Source: Bombus terrestris
Taxonomy: Eukaryota; Arthropoda; Insecta; Hymenoptera; Apidae
Assembly (NCBI RefSeq): GCF_910591885.1
Contig: NW_025963552.1
Coordinates: forward strand, 6,324,001-6,388,000
DNA length: 64,000 nucleotides
Direction of reading: 5' to 3'
Part shown: positions 51,040 through 62,961 of the stretch, piece by piece
Numbering within the stretch: position 1 is the stretch's first letter
Layout of the letters: each line of letters begins with the position of its first letter
Notes under the pieces: model-generated
Seen by the model: only the letters and a program-made list of their open reading frames with translations
What the model was told of the DNA's origin: nothing
Databases searched by the model: none
Translations under genes and position numbers: made by a program

Positions 51040-53090
51040 CCCTAATATGTGGTGACTTTTGCCAATATCGAATTAATTATCTATCTGTTAATTATTTTTA
51101 ACTTTATTTTAGTAGGTGACGTGTAATTCAAATAAAATTAATATTATTTATGTATATGTGTTTCATTGCGCGTGCGTAAGGACTATTCCCTATTCGTGAC
51201 AATCTAAGATGGCCGTTCATGAATGTCTCTAGTATATGGTGAATTTTATTAATGCGGTTTTTGTTATTTATTTGTTAATTATTTGTGACTTTATTTTAGT
51301 AGTTGACGTATAATTGAAGTGGGAATAATATTATTCTGTATTTATTTTAGTGTGTATAATTATTGCATGTAGTTCATTGCGCATGCGTGAGAACTGCTTC
51401 ACGCTCGCGACGGATTTTACAAAATGGATGTTTGTGTACGTCTTAAATAAGAGTGTGGTATTTTGTAAATTTGTTTGATATTGTAATAATTGTTTTGTTA
51501 CTTAGTTTCAACTCCGTTCTAGTGAAGTGTCAACGGTGTTGTTTTGTGTTCGTCGTAATGTGTATGTTTAATTTAACATTGTTTTGTATTTGTTGTAATA
51601 TGTGTATATATACTGTGTGTTATTTTAATGTAATAGCGTGTGGATTATATCGTTGTCGAAAATATTAATTACTAATAGAATCGTTTCACTGTTTAATTAT
51701 AAGGTAGTTTATATTTATGTAGCTTTTGTTTAATTGGTTTAATCTAATGCGTGCATAGTGTCACCAGTCATCACTGTGTAGTATAACCTTATTTCTTTAT
51801 ACGTAATTTAGTATAGTAATGCTGTAATAGCTTAACACAATATGATAATTCCTAATTTTAATCATGTTTGATTATTAATGCACGGCTAATGTATCTTGAT
51901 TAATTTCTAGCCTATTTCTATTTTATTAGCTATTTCTATATCTTCCCTATTAATTTGTTGTTACTTAGTACTTGTGATTTATCATTATTTCATATTTGTA
52001 TAGTATAATTTTTTGAGCTAATCTACGTATTATTGGTTAAAACTTGTTTATTGAATTATTACCGTTTGTAGTTTCTCAAATCCTATTCCTTCGATGCTGC
52101 GTTACCGTGTGTAAGGCATCATCCGGTTTTCATTATATTCAAAATACTTGATACAGATACCTTTATTCATCCTATATTTGTGAGTATAAACATATCATTT
52201 AGTTAATTAATTCAATATGCACGTAGTGCATTGTGTGAGCGACCGCTATTGTGCATTACAAATCTGTTTCTATATGTGAGGTATAATAATAATCGTGTAA
52301 TGTAAGTCGAGACTAATTCATGTATTATAGATTAGAACTTGTACACTATATTATTACTGTTCATAGTTACTTCGTCTTTATTCTCCAAGTCTACACGCTA
52401 CGTCGCTCACGCAAGACACCTACCCAACGTAATTGGCAATTTTGTTGTAAGTTTTAATAGTATTATTTCTTTTCATATATGTCAAGGCAATTGAGGCCAG
52501 TTCTTGCATTCGTTTCAGCTGGCAGTCGTATTCTATGTTCTACGGAGTGGATCCATAATTTATCTCTGTGGAATTCCTGCATGTACACTTCCTTCTACAA
52601 TGATTAATTGTGGACTAGGTACTTTTTACTTTCACTGCCTTTAATTATGTTATTGAATTAACACGTTTTATAGAACACAAATAGTAATCTTTCTTTTATT
52701 TTTAGGTTTCCACTATCTGCACTATTCGACAAGCAGTGTCGCACTTACTTTGGTTTAACCACGATATTGTTATAATCGTTTAGTACTATTATATTTTGTA
52801 TTAAGGTAATTGAGGTTAATTCTTCCATTTGTTTCAGATGGCTGTCATACGTTATGTTTTACGAATATGGGCTTATGGCCTGTCTTTGCATATACACTTC
52901 CTTTTACAATAGTTAATTGTTCACAAGGTACTTTTCACTTTCACCGTTTTAATCACTTTATTGAATTAATACATTTTATATTTGAGTAATGTTTAGAAAG
53001 TACATAGTAATTTCCTTTTCTTTTTAGGTTTCCATTATCCGCATTATTCGACGAGCAGCACTACACTACATACTACTGTACTGTGTTACC
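51040..53090. repeat. Cluster of diverged tandem duplications
   Basis: Three duplicated pairs are visible. 51060-51220 and 51250-51420 share 'gttaattattt..actttattttagta' and 'cattgcgc.tgcgt'. 51960-52110 and 52265-52420 share 'aacttgt.ta.t.aattattac.gtt.atagtt'. 52480-52760 and 52800-53080 share 'ggcaattgaggc.a.ttctt' through 'tttaggtttcca.tatc.gca.tattcgac.agcag'. No reading frame over 71 codons. It lies between pol and the proposed LTR of the minus-strand element. Confidence 0.65.
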
Positions 53091-53142
53091 TTCTGAAAAC
53101 GTTTCGTTTATTGTTTATTTCGGTTATGCTTAATAACTTATT

Positions 53143-54093
53143 TCAGTGCACTGTTCGCGGAATCCCTTTCACTTCAATCATGACGTTTTGGTTTTCTAAA
53201 ATTTCTAACACTTTATGCGGTCCCGAATATTGGTCGGAAAATTTTCCTCTTTTGGGTTCCTTTAATAGATATACTAGATCTCCTATTTTGAAATTTTGCG
53301 GGTTGATTCGTCTGTCATAGTATTCTTTTGACTTTAATTTGGATTTTATCAGATTTTCTCTTGCCATTTGTTGAACGGTGACGATTTTATCGAACAGGTC
53401 TCTGAGATACTCTGCATATGTTGGTTCCATATTCTCCTTGGTTATCATCTCGCCAGTAGGTTCTCTGGCTAAGTGCCCAAAGACTAGTTCGTGTGGGGAG
53501 AATTTTATTCCTTCGTGTAAATCTCGAATCGTTAGTATATATCCATTTTCCTTGCGAACTAATAACCTTTGTTGCATTGGGTTCAAGACTACCATATATC
53601 TAATTACTACTTTCTTCCTTTTTTTCATTTTGGTTTTTATTTTGCGCCAAGACGCAAGTTTACTATCACCGAACCAATTATCAAGTTGTTCGTTAATAGC
53701 ATTCAAAATACGAAGTCTTGTAAATGCCATAGCTATATTAAACCATAAATATTTTGGATATAGTATAGTATGATACCATCTATAGTTTCCAAGAGGAATC
53801 ATTAGATCAGCATTTTTGCTGGCTACATCAGACACTAGGTATAGTAACCAATGAAGTATTTTTACTCCAATTGTAATCCAATGGCTAGCGTATTTACTCA
53901 AGGTTTCATATGCGCCTTCGACTGGTGATTCTCTATTTTCTTCTTTTCGATTTCCTTGAGCCCGTTTAACTTGTGTTTTTCCAGCCTGAATATGTTTAGA
54001 ATTCTTTTCCTCGGTCACCCCTTTCCCTTCTTTATTTATTTTATTCACAACCTGTTGAGTTTTCTCTACTTTTTTTAGAATGAATAGGTTCAC
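53143..54093 (-). pseudogene. Deleted gypsy-like Pol ending with the integrase C-terminal domain
   Basis: The 316-residue frame ends with a typical integrase tail: SPHELVFGHLAREPTG, YLRDLFDKIVTVQQMARENL, KSKEYYDRRINPQNFKIGDLVYLL, and a GPHKVLEIL chromatin/RNA-binding core. The catalytic integrase, RNase H and RT are missing. The first 190 residues (including WITIGVKILHWLLYLVSDV, a hydrophobic stretch) do not resemble pol, so a large internal deletion or an insertion fused unrelated sequence to the integrase end. Not functional as a polymerase. Confidence 0.75.
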
Positions 54094-54907
54094 TGGAAGT
54101 GCTTATTATATGTAATTTATTAATTACTTGTATGGGACGTTTAGGAATATTTTCAGTAGATTTAGAATTATTCTTTGAATTTTTATTACAAACCTTTTTG
54201 CTTATAGATTCTGTTTTGAGTTTAGGGATGGCTATACTTTTATTCTCTATAGTCTGAGTTTTCTTAGAATTTAATGGCTTGACTTTGAGTTCGATAAAGT
54301 TACTTTCTGATGGTTTTATAGAAGTTTTTGAGGGTGATACGCTCGCTATCTCTTTTCGTATTATATTTGAAATGTTCACAAAATTCGTGGAACCTTGCTT
54401 TTGTATTCTTGCCGAGTCAACCGTGATATTAGGCAGGGGATAAACGTCGCCTTTCGTTTCGTCGTTCAATTTCCTAGTTTCTGCCTCTTCTGAAAGTTCT
54501 TTGATATTAGTGTTGTTTATTTTGGCTGGGGATTCGGGAGATTTTTCACTCATGATTTCGTCTGTGGTACCGTGCGTCCTCTTGCTACTTAAAGTAACAT
54601 CGTCTTTTATCACAGCAACGGAACAGTGTTTGTATTGGAAGGTTGGTTGTTTCAAATAATCAGCATCCCTCCTTTGACTTGGATCTCTTTTGAGATGTTT
54701 ATCTACGCATTTTTCTTTCCAGGTTATTGCTCTTGCTCTTTTCCTAATATCTTTCTCTATTCCCGGGTCGCTTAGACGATTCCGCGACGGCGATACAAAT
54801 CTCCAATCCTGGTGGTGGTTTCTGATGTTGTTACTATCGTATAGGGGACGAGTGTTATTTCCATTATAATTATTCGGAGGTGTCGGACGATTCTGCGTCG
54901 GCGGCAC
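54041..54907 (-). CDS. Gag-like or accessory ORF upstream of the integrase fragment
   Basis: A 288-residue basic, Asn/Ser/Lys-rich protein with PTQNRPTPPNNYNGNN near the start and no zinc knuckle. It overlaps the next frame by 53 bases; the second frame is +1 relative to it. The overlap contains an A7 run (plus strand T at 54070-54076). Its place before the pol remnant suggests gag or a nucleocapsid-like tail, but no motif proves it. An old deletion could equally have brought in an env-side ORF. Confidence 0.45.
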   Translation of the reverse strand: MPPTQNRPTPPNNYNGNNTRPLYDSNNIRNHHQDWRFVSPSRNRLSDPGIEKDIRKRARAITWKEKCVDKHLKRDPSQRRDADYLKQPTFQYKHCSVAVIKDDVTLSSKRTHGTTDEIMSEKSPESPAKINNTNIKELSEEAETRKLNDETKGDVYPLPNITVDSARIQKQGSTNFVNISNIIRKEIASVSPSKTSIKPSESNFIELKVKPLNSKKTQTIENKSIAIPKLKTESISKKVCNKNSKNNSKSTENIPKRPIQVINKLHIISTSSEPIHSKKSRENSTGCE

Positions 54908-55045
54908 GGTGCAACTGTTAATAAAAATATTCTACTGCGATATCTTTCATCCTATTCGTTTCATATATTTTCATATCTTTTTGTTTGCTCGATAAAACAC
55001 ACAAGTTTTATGAATAACTGCGAACACACGTACTATTGGCTTGTT

Positions 55046-55112
55046 AACTAGATGATTGCGGGTTTTGTCATTAGATGATATTGACAAAATTCGCAATCAC
55101 CTAGTTTCCAAC
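55046..55112. other. Imperfect hairpin of about 28-bp arms
   Basis: The arms contain TGATTGCGggTTTTGTCA (near 55056-55073) and its inverse TGACAAAAttCGCAATCA (near 55083-55100), separated by about 10 bases, with 'gttaactag' and 'ctagtttccaac' continuing the pairing outward. Confidence 0.65.
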
Positions 55113-55184
55113 CCAATAATTATCAGTGACGTTAATAACGATTGATAATATAGCCAGTGATAATTGACAATGTAGAGCAAATTT

Positions 55185-55400
55185 TTGCCATCGATAATGG
55201 TCATCGATAACCAAAATAAAATTTTCTCGCCACGGATAACAGTTACTCGTAACAGAAAAAAAAAATATTTAAAAATCCGGTTATTTATGTTGGTTATTGG
55301 TAACCAAACTGAAATTTCTCTCGTCGATAACGATTACCGGCAATCAAAAAAACTTTAATCCGTTTTAACGGTTATTCGCGATCAAAAAATTTTTTAATTA
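55185..55400. repeat. Degenerate ~55-60-bp repeats with short palindromes
   Basis: 'gataatggtcatcgataacc', 'gataacagttactcgtaacag', 'ggttattggtaaccaaac', 'gataacgattaccggcaatc' and 'ggttattcgcgatc' occur in series, each followed by an A-rich or T-rich run. Confidence 0.5.
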
Positions 55401-55489
55401 AAAACATCAACCTTCATATCGCAACTTTACAAACTTCTCTTGTAACAGTTATGATGTCTTGTAATTGTAACATTTATGGCAAATATACA

Positions 55490-58110
55490 TTTAGCGAAAA
55501 ATTAGTATACAGCATGAATAGAAGTAGTCTTAAACATTACAACTGGTGATAAAGATCGTTTCGCTAAATATCGTGGCTTAACACAGCGAATAATTGACTG
55601 CTCAAATATTTTCATCGTCTTTGCGCGACGAATATTTTATGTAACTTCTGGATACGGTTTTGCAGAGAAATTAGAAATTTTAGAAATTTCACAATCACGT
55701 ATAATCGTGGCTCGTCGTGCTGTTAATGAAGTTTCTAAATATTTCGTGTAATATAGGAAAAGTGAAAAGTTTCTAAGAGTCTTCGAGTATCCTCGTGCGT
55801 CTCTGTGTGCGTATAATCGAGCGTCTTTAAATCGCGAACGTAGATCGAGGAAGAAATTGCGCGTCTTTGACCGGTTAGGCGGAGCAAAATTGTACGTTAA
55901 GAGATTAAAGACTGACACTTGCCAAGGTTACGAGTCATGTAGAAAAATAAGCTCCCGTAGAATATCACCTGAACGCCAATTTTGTCTCCGACTACGAGCA
56001 CACGTAGTCCTATTACGCTGTTCTCTAGGGGGAGACGAGTGGAGAGCGAAAGAGAAGGCAGAGAAGAGCTCTCCGAGGAGCATCATATTAGTTTGAGAAT
56101 TTTCTCATAAAAACAGGCTGAAATTTAAAGTTGATTTGAAAGTAGAGATCGGTTTTAGAAAGGCTACCGGTTCGATTGGATCTCAGGCTGAAAGTTTCAT
56201 CTACAATTATATCTCAAATATTTGTGCAATTTTATATCTTCTTGCGTGTATTGCGTATGCTAAAAATCCGCAATTTTATTTATCACGTTTCGCACGAGAC
56301 CAGCATTCGCGCAAATACTTACGAATGAGAATTTATTCAAACAGTATAAATCTAATCTACAGTAATCTACAGTTAAAACTACCTAGAATTTATTTTATAA
56401 TAATATGGCGTTAATTACCGTCGTTTCGGCACTTGCAATTTTTCGAGAAGAATCGCCTCATAGCGTTGCACAAACGATAAACAATTAACATTGTCGTTAT
56501 CGAACTCAATTTGTTACGAACTGTCGTCGCATTCGTGCAATTTATATTTAGCATAAACCGTACGCTTAATACAACCTTACGGTTATTAGCAAATTCCTTG
56601 TTAGCATATTCCTTATTAACAATTATTTCTAGAAACGAGATAACATTTGCTTGCCGAACTTATCAGAATATTTGTCTCTCGTTCGTTTGCGTTTATTAGC
56701 TGAGCGTAATTCTCGCAGTGGTAACGCTTCTCCGGGTTCTTCAGTTGCTGTGTATGATATCGTATAAAAGATAAATGCTTCGGTTAAGAGTAAATTTCGA
56801 AAGAAATTATTCGTTAATTTGCCAAGGATTCGTATTCTTCTAATTACACTTGCTAGCCAAGTGTAACTACCACAATCGATGCCAATAGCCCAAGTTCGAT
56901 CGTAACAGGCGGATCGTTTCTAACTAATTTTACGTAGAACGTTCTGATCGATATTATCGTCGTCCCACTGAACCAGTTGTTCGCGTTTATCGCGTCGCGT
57001 CTTAAAATCGGGCAATTGTCTGGTTTGCATGATTCGTTCGACGAACGGTAACGCAGCTGTACGCACAGAAACCGATAAATCGGCTCTACAAATTGATTAG
57101 ACCTCTCGTTTAGAAAGACGGTGTAAATGAACATAAACACGTTTGTACGCGAGAGCCCATAGAAAGGAAATTCCACGTACACCGGCAGAAACGACTAGCT
57201 TCATTTCAACGACAGCATCGTTTCTGAGAATTGAGCATTCATCGTTAAACATCAAAGCGTTGGCTTTCAGAGATGTACAAGTTTCTGTATGTCACGGTGT
57301 ACACGTCAAACGTTCCTTGATTCGATGAAATGCAGCCTCTACTTTTCTCGATTTGTCACGGATTAGTTGCACCGTGCAAGCAAGGTTTATACTTAGACTT
57401 CAAAGTACCGAACATCGATAAAACATAACGCAGGTACGTGTTCTAAACGATGACACGAGCTTCCAAGTTTCCCAAGGAAAAATTGTTTCCCGCTGTTTGC
57501 GCGGTGGCTCGCGCTGCTATTCCAACGTTCGCAACGGAAAATTTTTCCAAATGCGCATTACGCGACACTTTCCGAAAGTTTGTTAACGCTGTAACGAGAC
57601 AGGAATCGCTGCGAGAATTATAACAGTGAAATTTGAAACGAAACCGACGATGCAGATGGAAATTACGTTATTCTGGACATTTACTTGCGAACGTAGTTTA
57701 TTTAGTATTAGTGAAAAATTAGCACACGGTATGAACAGTAGTTTTAAACGCACTATTAGTCTCAAAAACGATCTCGCTATTTACCGTGGCTTATCGACGT
57801 AGCGAACAAAATTGGTTTTTCCAATAATTCGATGATCTTTTTTCCGATACTTGTGTGATACATTTTCAAATCTGTTCCACATTTTGCACGTATAATAATA
57901 ATAATCAGCATAGTTTTGTCTCGTTACAGCGCCAGTGAAATTTCGAAATTATTCGGTGCGATATACCCAATGGCTTGAGAAAGCGTTCCAACGTTTATCA
58001 CGGAATGTTTTCACGAATGTGCGATGCGTGTCATGCGAGATATTTGGAAATTTCGCTGGCGCTGTAACGAGACGCGAGTATTGTATTGGAAAAATTTGAA
58101 ATGCATGGGA
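55490..58110. repeat. Diverged local duplications
   Basis: 55490-55680 and 57690-57880 share 'tttagtgaaaaattag.a.ac', 'atgaa.ag.agt.tta.a', 'gatc.cgct.a.ta.cgtggctta' and 'cgatcttt'. A second set, 57500-57640 and 57950-58110, shares 'attccaacgtt', 'ttttca.aatgcgca' and 'gctgtaacgagacg.ga.t'. 'tctcgttacagcg' also recurs inverted at 57926 and 58686. No gene-like frame; short frames at 55857-56699 lack motifs. Confidence 0.55.
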
Positions 58111-58165
58111 AAATGTATATGGAAGTTACAGGACCTTTCTCGAAAATTATCGACAGTTCAAATAT

Positions 58166-58378
58166 CAGGTTGTACAACAAAAGAGTCTTTCGTTTTATAA
58201 GAAAATAATAGACGCACGACGTTTCTTGTTTCCTTTATTTTATCGAACTACGTACGTTCCATTTTGTTCTATTAAGGTAAAGACCACGACATTTGACAGA
58301 TTAGCTGTCGTGTTTGTATAAAGATGCATTGTCGTAAAAGACATATTCGTAGAGGAAAGACACTTTTGGGGCAACCTA
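58166..58378. mobile_element. Mariner-type miniature element
   Basis: The 213-bp unit has ends AGGTTGTACAACAAAAGAGTCTTTCG and, inverted, TAGGTTGCCCCAAAAGTGTCTTTCC. These are the TTAGGTTG(T/C)CC-AAAAGT-type termini of mellifera-group mariner elements. A TA-containing context is present on both sides ('tatca', 'ctaat'). It shares 'aataatagacgcac' with the two copies at 63.4-63.8 kb. No transposase. Confidence 0.75.
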
Positions 58379-60165
58379 ATATTTGGCTGAACCTGACAAA
58401 ACTGTACGCTTGTAATAAATAAAAAAAAGCCTGCTACGCCCTTTCGATCATTTCAGCTCGAGTTATGTGTGGGTCGACCCAATTACGTTCTTACAACGTT
58501 AGAGAATACCTTCGTTTTTAAGAAAATGAAAAAATATCGCACATTTTCGTTTCAATTTTTTTGATTAAACCTCTTCTCCCAACGTTACAAATATGTTTTA
58601 TTATCGTTAAAATAGGGACAGATTCGAAAGTACAAAAATTGAAGAGTCGCAACTGATGTAACGAACATAATCACGATAGTCGTGTCTCGTTACAGCGTTA
58701 ACGAGATTTCAAAATGTTTGGCATAATACGCGATCCTATGCAAAATTTCCGCCAGCTCAGTGAAGTTTCGGCTATCCGAGTCTCGTATTATACGATGTGT
58801 TTCCAGATTTCTCCTAACTGCGCGTCTTTTTTTTCGAAATTTTAACGCCGGCACCGCGCGAACAAAGTAAATAGATTAATTGAACTTTTAATCGATCAAA
58901 TAGTCAACTAAACTGAAACGCACGTACGATGTTAAGTTATCGAAATCAATTTTACGATTTTACCGTACGAACGCCGGTATCATCCGACCTTTCGGTATTT
59001 TCCGAGTTTTCTATTGTTCGTGTGATACGCGTCACCTCGGAACGATCAAGATTATTCGAACACTTTCGCAAGCCATAATAAGATTACAGAAAAAAGTACT
59101 TTGCTGTGAATACACGTTTCATCGGAGGAATCGAAATTTGTACAGGACGAAGTAGCGTCGTTCGAACGAAGCTGCGATAGACTTAAAGTTGGGCTGTACA
59201 ATTTCTAGATTTATATTAATCCTATAGAACGAAAAGACCCAGAGCTCTATGAACGTTCTAAGAGAACGGATCTCCTTCGGCGTAAATGGCGCTCCTTATC
59301 GGCGAACGGCTACAATATCCTAAATCTTTCTTTTCGACGGTTTCCACGTCGATCGAGAGAAACTATTCGTCGAAATGGACTATCCGTGGCTGATCTATTA
59401 CGGTAGAAAGTGAAAAAGAACGTAAACGAAGGAAATGGCCGACATAAAGGACGATAACTGTTAATTTAAACGTAATAGAACGAAAGAATACGACGTATTC
59501 GTTAAAGGATATTTAAGACAATTTAAATTAAAATCGATTTTCACACGACGTTCTTCGATTTTTTCCAGAACCAGATTATATCTATGATAACGTTTCGATA
59601 ATATCGTTTTATGCAAAAGAAAGCCAATTATATGATTGAAAGAAGAAATTTGGATCAACGTATGGATATCCTCCTATTTCGTTGCACGAGTTGCGAATAA
59701 CCTGTCGAATAATGATAAAAATAGAAACGAATATGACAAAGGCATAACGAAGGAACTAATATTCAGAATTTCGTGCGTTTAATTCCTCGAAAATTGCACT
59801 TTTAAACGCATCGGTCTCGCAGTTCAACCTGCCGGGAACAAAGAATTTTATCGGAAACATCGTTCTAACATTTCAATTTTACAAACGTTTCGCTCTGCTT
59901 CGTTAAAAGCTGCGCGTATTTGGTAGTTAGAAAATTATGCACATACGTTAAAACGTATAACGCGCAACAGGCAAGGATATACGCGTACGCGCTGCAAACG
60001 CGTTAAAAGCGAAAAATATCGCTGAAATTATTTTCCCATAATAAAGAAATCGTCGGGCCTCTTACGAATACAAAAGATAATTCGTTAAGATTATAGTGTC
60101 TATTAATTTTACCATAACGAGTTTAACAGAGCTTTCGAAACTAAAAGCTTTATCACAGACGATAA
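58379..60165. other. AT-rich non-coding stretch
   Basis: Many short frames without motifs. Repeated 'ctcgttacagcg' and 'cgaaatttcg' words continue from the left but no further gene or transposon boundary is evident. Confidence 0.4.
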
Positions 60166-60166
60166 A

Positions 60167-60265
60167 CCCTTTGAGTGCTGAATACTCACGGCCTATGTCG
60201 TCCGTACGGACGGCGCGTGTCTAGCGCTGACGATCGCTGTGGACGGAATACTTTTTCGTTAGACT
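60167..60265. repeat. piggyBac-like terminus (left), tentative
   Basis: It begins CCCTTTGAGTGCTGAATACTC and is paired by the inverse at 62862-62961, which reads inward CCTTTTGAGTGCTGTCGG and is followed by TTAA. The left flank is ATAAA, not TTAA. Both share a 'gtgtggac' or 'ctgtggac' word about 70 bases inside. Confidence 0.4.
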
Positions 60266-60543
60266 GAACTCTATTGATTAACTATTCAAAGCGCAAATCG
60301 TAATAAGTTATAGTAGTTTAAATGATTAAAATGAAAGAGATTAAATGATTCAAGAGCGTTATATTTTAGTTATTTTTAATTATTTATTATAAACATTGAA
60401 ATTTACAGTTAACTAGAATTTGGGTAATAAACTAGAAAACTAAATTTAGTAAATATGTAAAATCCCTATAGTTCATGTAGGATAGGGATTCTTTTTGTTT
60501 TACGGGTAGCACGACAGGCTGTGTTTAACGGAGAGATCGATAC

Positions 60544-60675
60544 GGACGAGCAGTTGAAGAAGTACGTGTTCCCGAGACGGACGGACAGAGAGTTACATTA
60601 GAGAGACAGACAAGGTTATAGAATAGTTGTTTAAGATTGTAAAGACTGAAGATTTAAGATTTAAAGATATATGAA
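60544..60675 (+). repeat. Direct repeat / truncated 5' LTR piece
   Basis: It is nearly identical to 62311-62442 ('gacgagcagttgaagaag', 'gagacggacggacagagag', 'gacaaggttatagaatagttg'). Because the second copy lies inside the LTR at 61719-62715, this is probably the remnant of the 5' LTR of the same element. Confidence 0.75.
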
Positions 60676-60689
60676 GAGGAACCTTCATA

Positions 60690-61690
60690 TATAGAGGAAC
60701 CTCACCAGGAAAACACAACATAGAGGCAGACGCACTATCCAGGAACCCCGTCTTAGAAAGTTTTGAGAACGAAGAAGAGGTTTTGAAAGTAGCGAATATT
60801 ATAAAAAAACAAGACATAATCCGAGATCAGAAAGAAAACAGAGAAGATATTAAAAATACGAAAGACCTTATAAAAAAATCAGAGATTTTTTTTTTTAAAT
60901 ATTAAAGGACGCCAACGTATATTCGTCTCACAAGAGTTTGGCGAGCATATCATAAAGACGGTGCATGATTTCTTTGGCCATGTTGGAAGGAATCACATAT
61001 TGAAAAAAATCCGACCCTTTTATTATTTCAAAAATATGGACCGAATTGTCGACAAATTCTGCAAACAATGCGAAATTTGCATTAGGAATAAAAGCAGAAC
61101 GAGAAAACCGATCGGGCTTATGTCGAGACTAGGACCAGCGAGGAAACCGTTTGAAATAATGTCATTCGATACGGTCGGAGGTTTTTCCAACAACAACTCA
61201 CCAAAGAAGTATATGCATATATTCACAAATCACTTTTCGAGGGCTGTTTTTATGTCCACGTCGAAAACACAACGCGCGGAAGATATCATAAAACTTATAA
61301 ACTCGACAGGAGAAACTGACTCCATAAAAATTATCCTTGCAGACCGATACCCAGCAATGACATCCAAGGAAATTCAATAAACTTCAATTCAATAAACTTA
61401 AAAAGAGACAGAGAAGAAGCATTTAAAAACTCAGCAAGAAATTTCGAAATCAACAAACAAAAATACGACAAAAAAAGACGAGAACACGAATTTAAAATTG
61501 GTGATATGGTCTTCACCCACAACGGAAACAGAATGAATAGAAATAAGTTGGAAGAAATTAGGAAAGGACCCTTCAAAATTTTGAGAAAGATTTCAAACTC
61601 TATATATGAAGTGGATAACGGTAACCGGAGATCTGAAGGGAATTTCTTCCACTCGAGTAAGCTGATCCCTTATAGAGAAGACAATTAACG
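60690..61690 (+). pseudogene. Gypsy-like Pol relic: RNase H end to integrase
   Basis: The relic opens at the end of RNase H (EADALSRNPV, near 60724-60752). A stop and shift near 60895-60960 precede the integrase finger (HDFFGHVGRNH then CKQCEIC, 60961-61080). The core follows (FDTVGGF with the first Asp, FTNHFSRAVFMSTSK) and is cut near 61380. The remaining frame (61381-61690) holds the C-terminal domain (FKIGDMVF, KGPFKILRKISNSIYEVD, HSSKLIPYRED). Between them the second Asp region is weak (ADRYPAM) and the catalytic Glu is missing by deletion. Not functional. Confidence 0.85.
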
Positions 61691-61704
61691 ATGTAATTGT
61701 CAGC

Positions 61705-61718
61705 ACGAGGAGGGGAGG
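61705..61718 (+). promoter_or_regulatory. Polypurine tract before the LTR
   Basis: ACGAGGAGGGGAGG lies directly before TGTAAAGATACG, the LTR start, and 17 bases after the pol stop. In gypsy elements this purine run primes second-strand synthesis. Confidence 0.75.
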
Positions 61719-62715
61719 TGTAAAGATACGATCAATCTTTTTCTTTAAATATATTATGCAAACGTTGGACAACGTTATGTTTTGTTAAGCTAACAGGATA
61801 CACTAAAAATACATTATCAAGAAAGGGGATGTGGCCCGTAAGCAAGTATGTTCTTCTAGATATGACCAATCAGACAGTACCTGTGATGCGGTTATCCCGG
61901 AAGTACATTGCGGAGTCGGTAGAGAGCGTTTCCTGACCTCTCGCCAGGGAGACAATAGATGAGGATTTAAGGGTGTCGAATCGGGATCCATGCAACGCGA
62001 AGGCGACTCGTTCCTTCGCCCTTCCTATTCCTCTTCGCCCGATGTGCTTTCCTCTATGACGATTTGAAGCTCGCCACAGTTTCCCATATTCACATTCGGG
62101 CTGTACGAATGTCTTCTCATCCTGATTTACAAAATTCTCACTTGAACATAAATAAAACGTTTCTTCGTTGAAACCGTATCATAGTGGAGAACGATCGAAC
62201 AGTACAAAAGAATGAATAAAAATAAGTCACATTTTTATTAATTTTCTTTTGTATCTAAAAACAAATCTGATAGATTCAAAGATACAAGATCTTCCGATCT
62301 TCCTTTATTGCACGGACGAGCAGTTGAAGAAGCACGTGTTCCCCAGACGGACGGACAGAGAGTTACGTTAGAGAGACAGACAAGGTTATAGAATAGTTGT
62401 TTGAGATTGTGAAGACTGAAGATTTAAGATTTAAAGACTGAAGAAGAAAGATCGGTAGCTCAGGACGTTCAGGTAAGAACCGTTTAGATAATCATCGTTA
62501 TTGATTGTTATAGACGCATATTAATTGTTGTTCATTTTTATATTTTATCAAATCATTTCATAATAAAAAAAACTCGATTTTCAGACTTCAGAATCGATCC
62601 CTGAATTATCCCATTATTGAACCTTATAAATATAACACGAGTTAATAATTTAGTTGTGTGTGAAAAATTCAGTGCTTGGGAAAATTAAAAAAACCAGATG
62701 TAAAGTTTTCTTACA
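61719..62715 (+). repeat. LTR of the second gypsy-like element
   Basis: It starts TGTAAAGATACGATC after the polypurine tract and ends TTTTCTTACA (TG...CA, about 997 bp). The direct repeat 62311-62442 lies inside it. A donor-like 'caggtaagaa' (62470-62479) is within the 3' half. A tRNA-primer-site-like TGGTGACC (62718-62725) follows two bases later. Confidence 0.65.
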
Positions 62716-62717
62716 AG

Positions 62718-62730
62718 TGGTGACCACTTC
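62718..62730 (+). promoter_or_regulatory. Primer-binding-site-like sequence
   Basis: TGGTGACCACTTC begins two bases after the proposed LTR end. TGG is the complement of the CCA end of tRNA. Which tRNA would pair I cannot tell. Confidence 0.4.
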
Positions 62731-62861
62731 AACAATAACGAGGTACTATTGGCATTTGTTTACTGCCGTAAGGAATGCATTTATATTTATTTCACACAAA
62801 CGTAATAGTATTATTTCTGCATAGGTGTTCGGAAAAATTGAAAAACCCATACATGCGTCCT

Positions 62862-62961
62862 TAGTCCATGCCGAGCACTTACAGAAAACGCATATACATG
62901 TCCTTAGTCCACACCGATAGCTTTCGCCAGACACCTATATGCGCCGACAGCACTCAAAAGG
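62862..62961. repeat. piggyBac-like terminus (right), tentative
   Basis: It ends CACTCAAAAGG followed by TTAA (62962-62965). Read inverted it parallels 60167. If both are ends of one element, the LTR element sits inside it. Confidence 0.4.

Noticed and set aside
54041..54093. Programmed -1 ribosomal frameshift at the A7 run
   Set aside because: The downstream frame is +1 relative to the upstream one, and the codon phasing does not fit a canonical X XXY YYZ heptamer. A mutation is equally likely.
55637..60817. Possible host exons in the AT-rich 55-61 kb region
   Set aside because: Frames are short, have no domain and overlap diverged duplications. Splice-like sites such as 62470-62479 lie inside an LTR.
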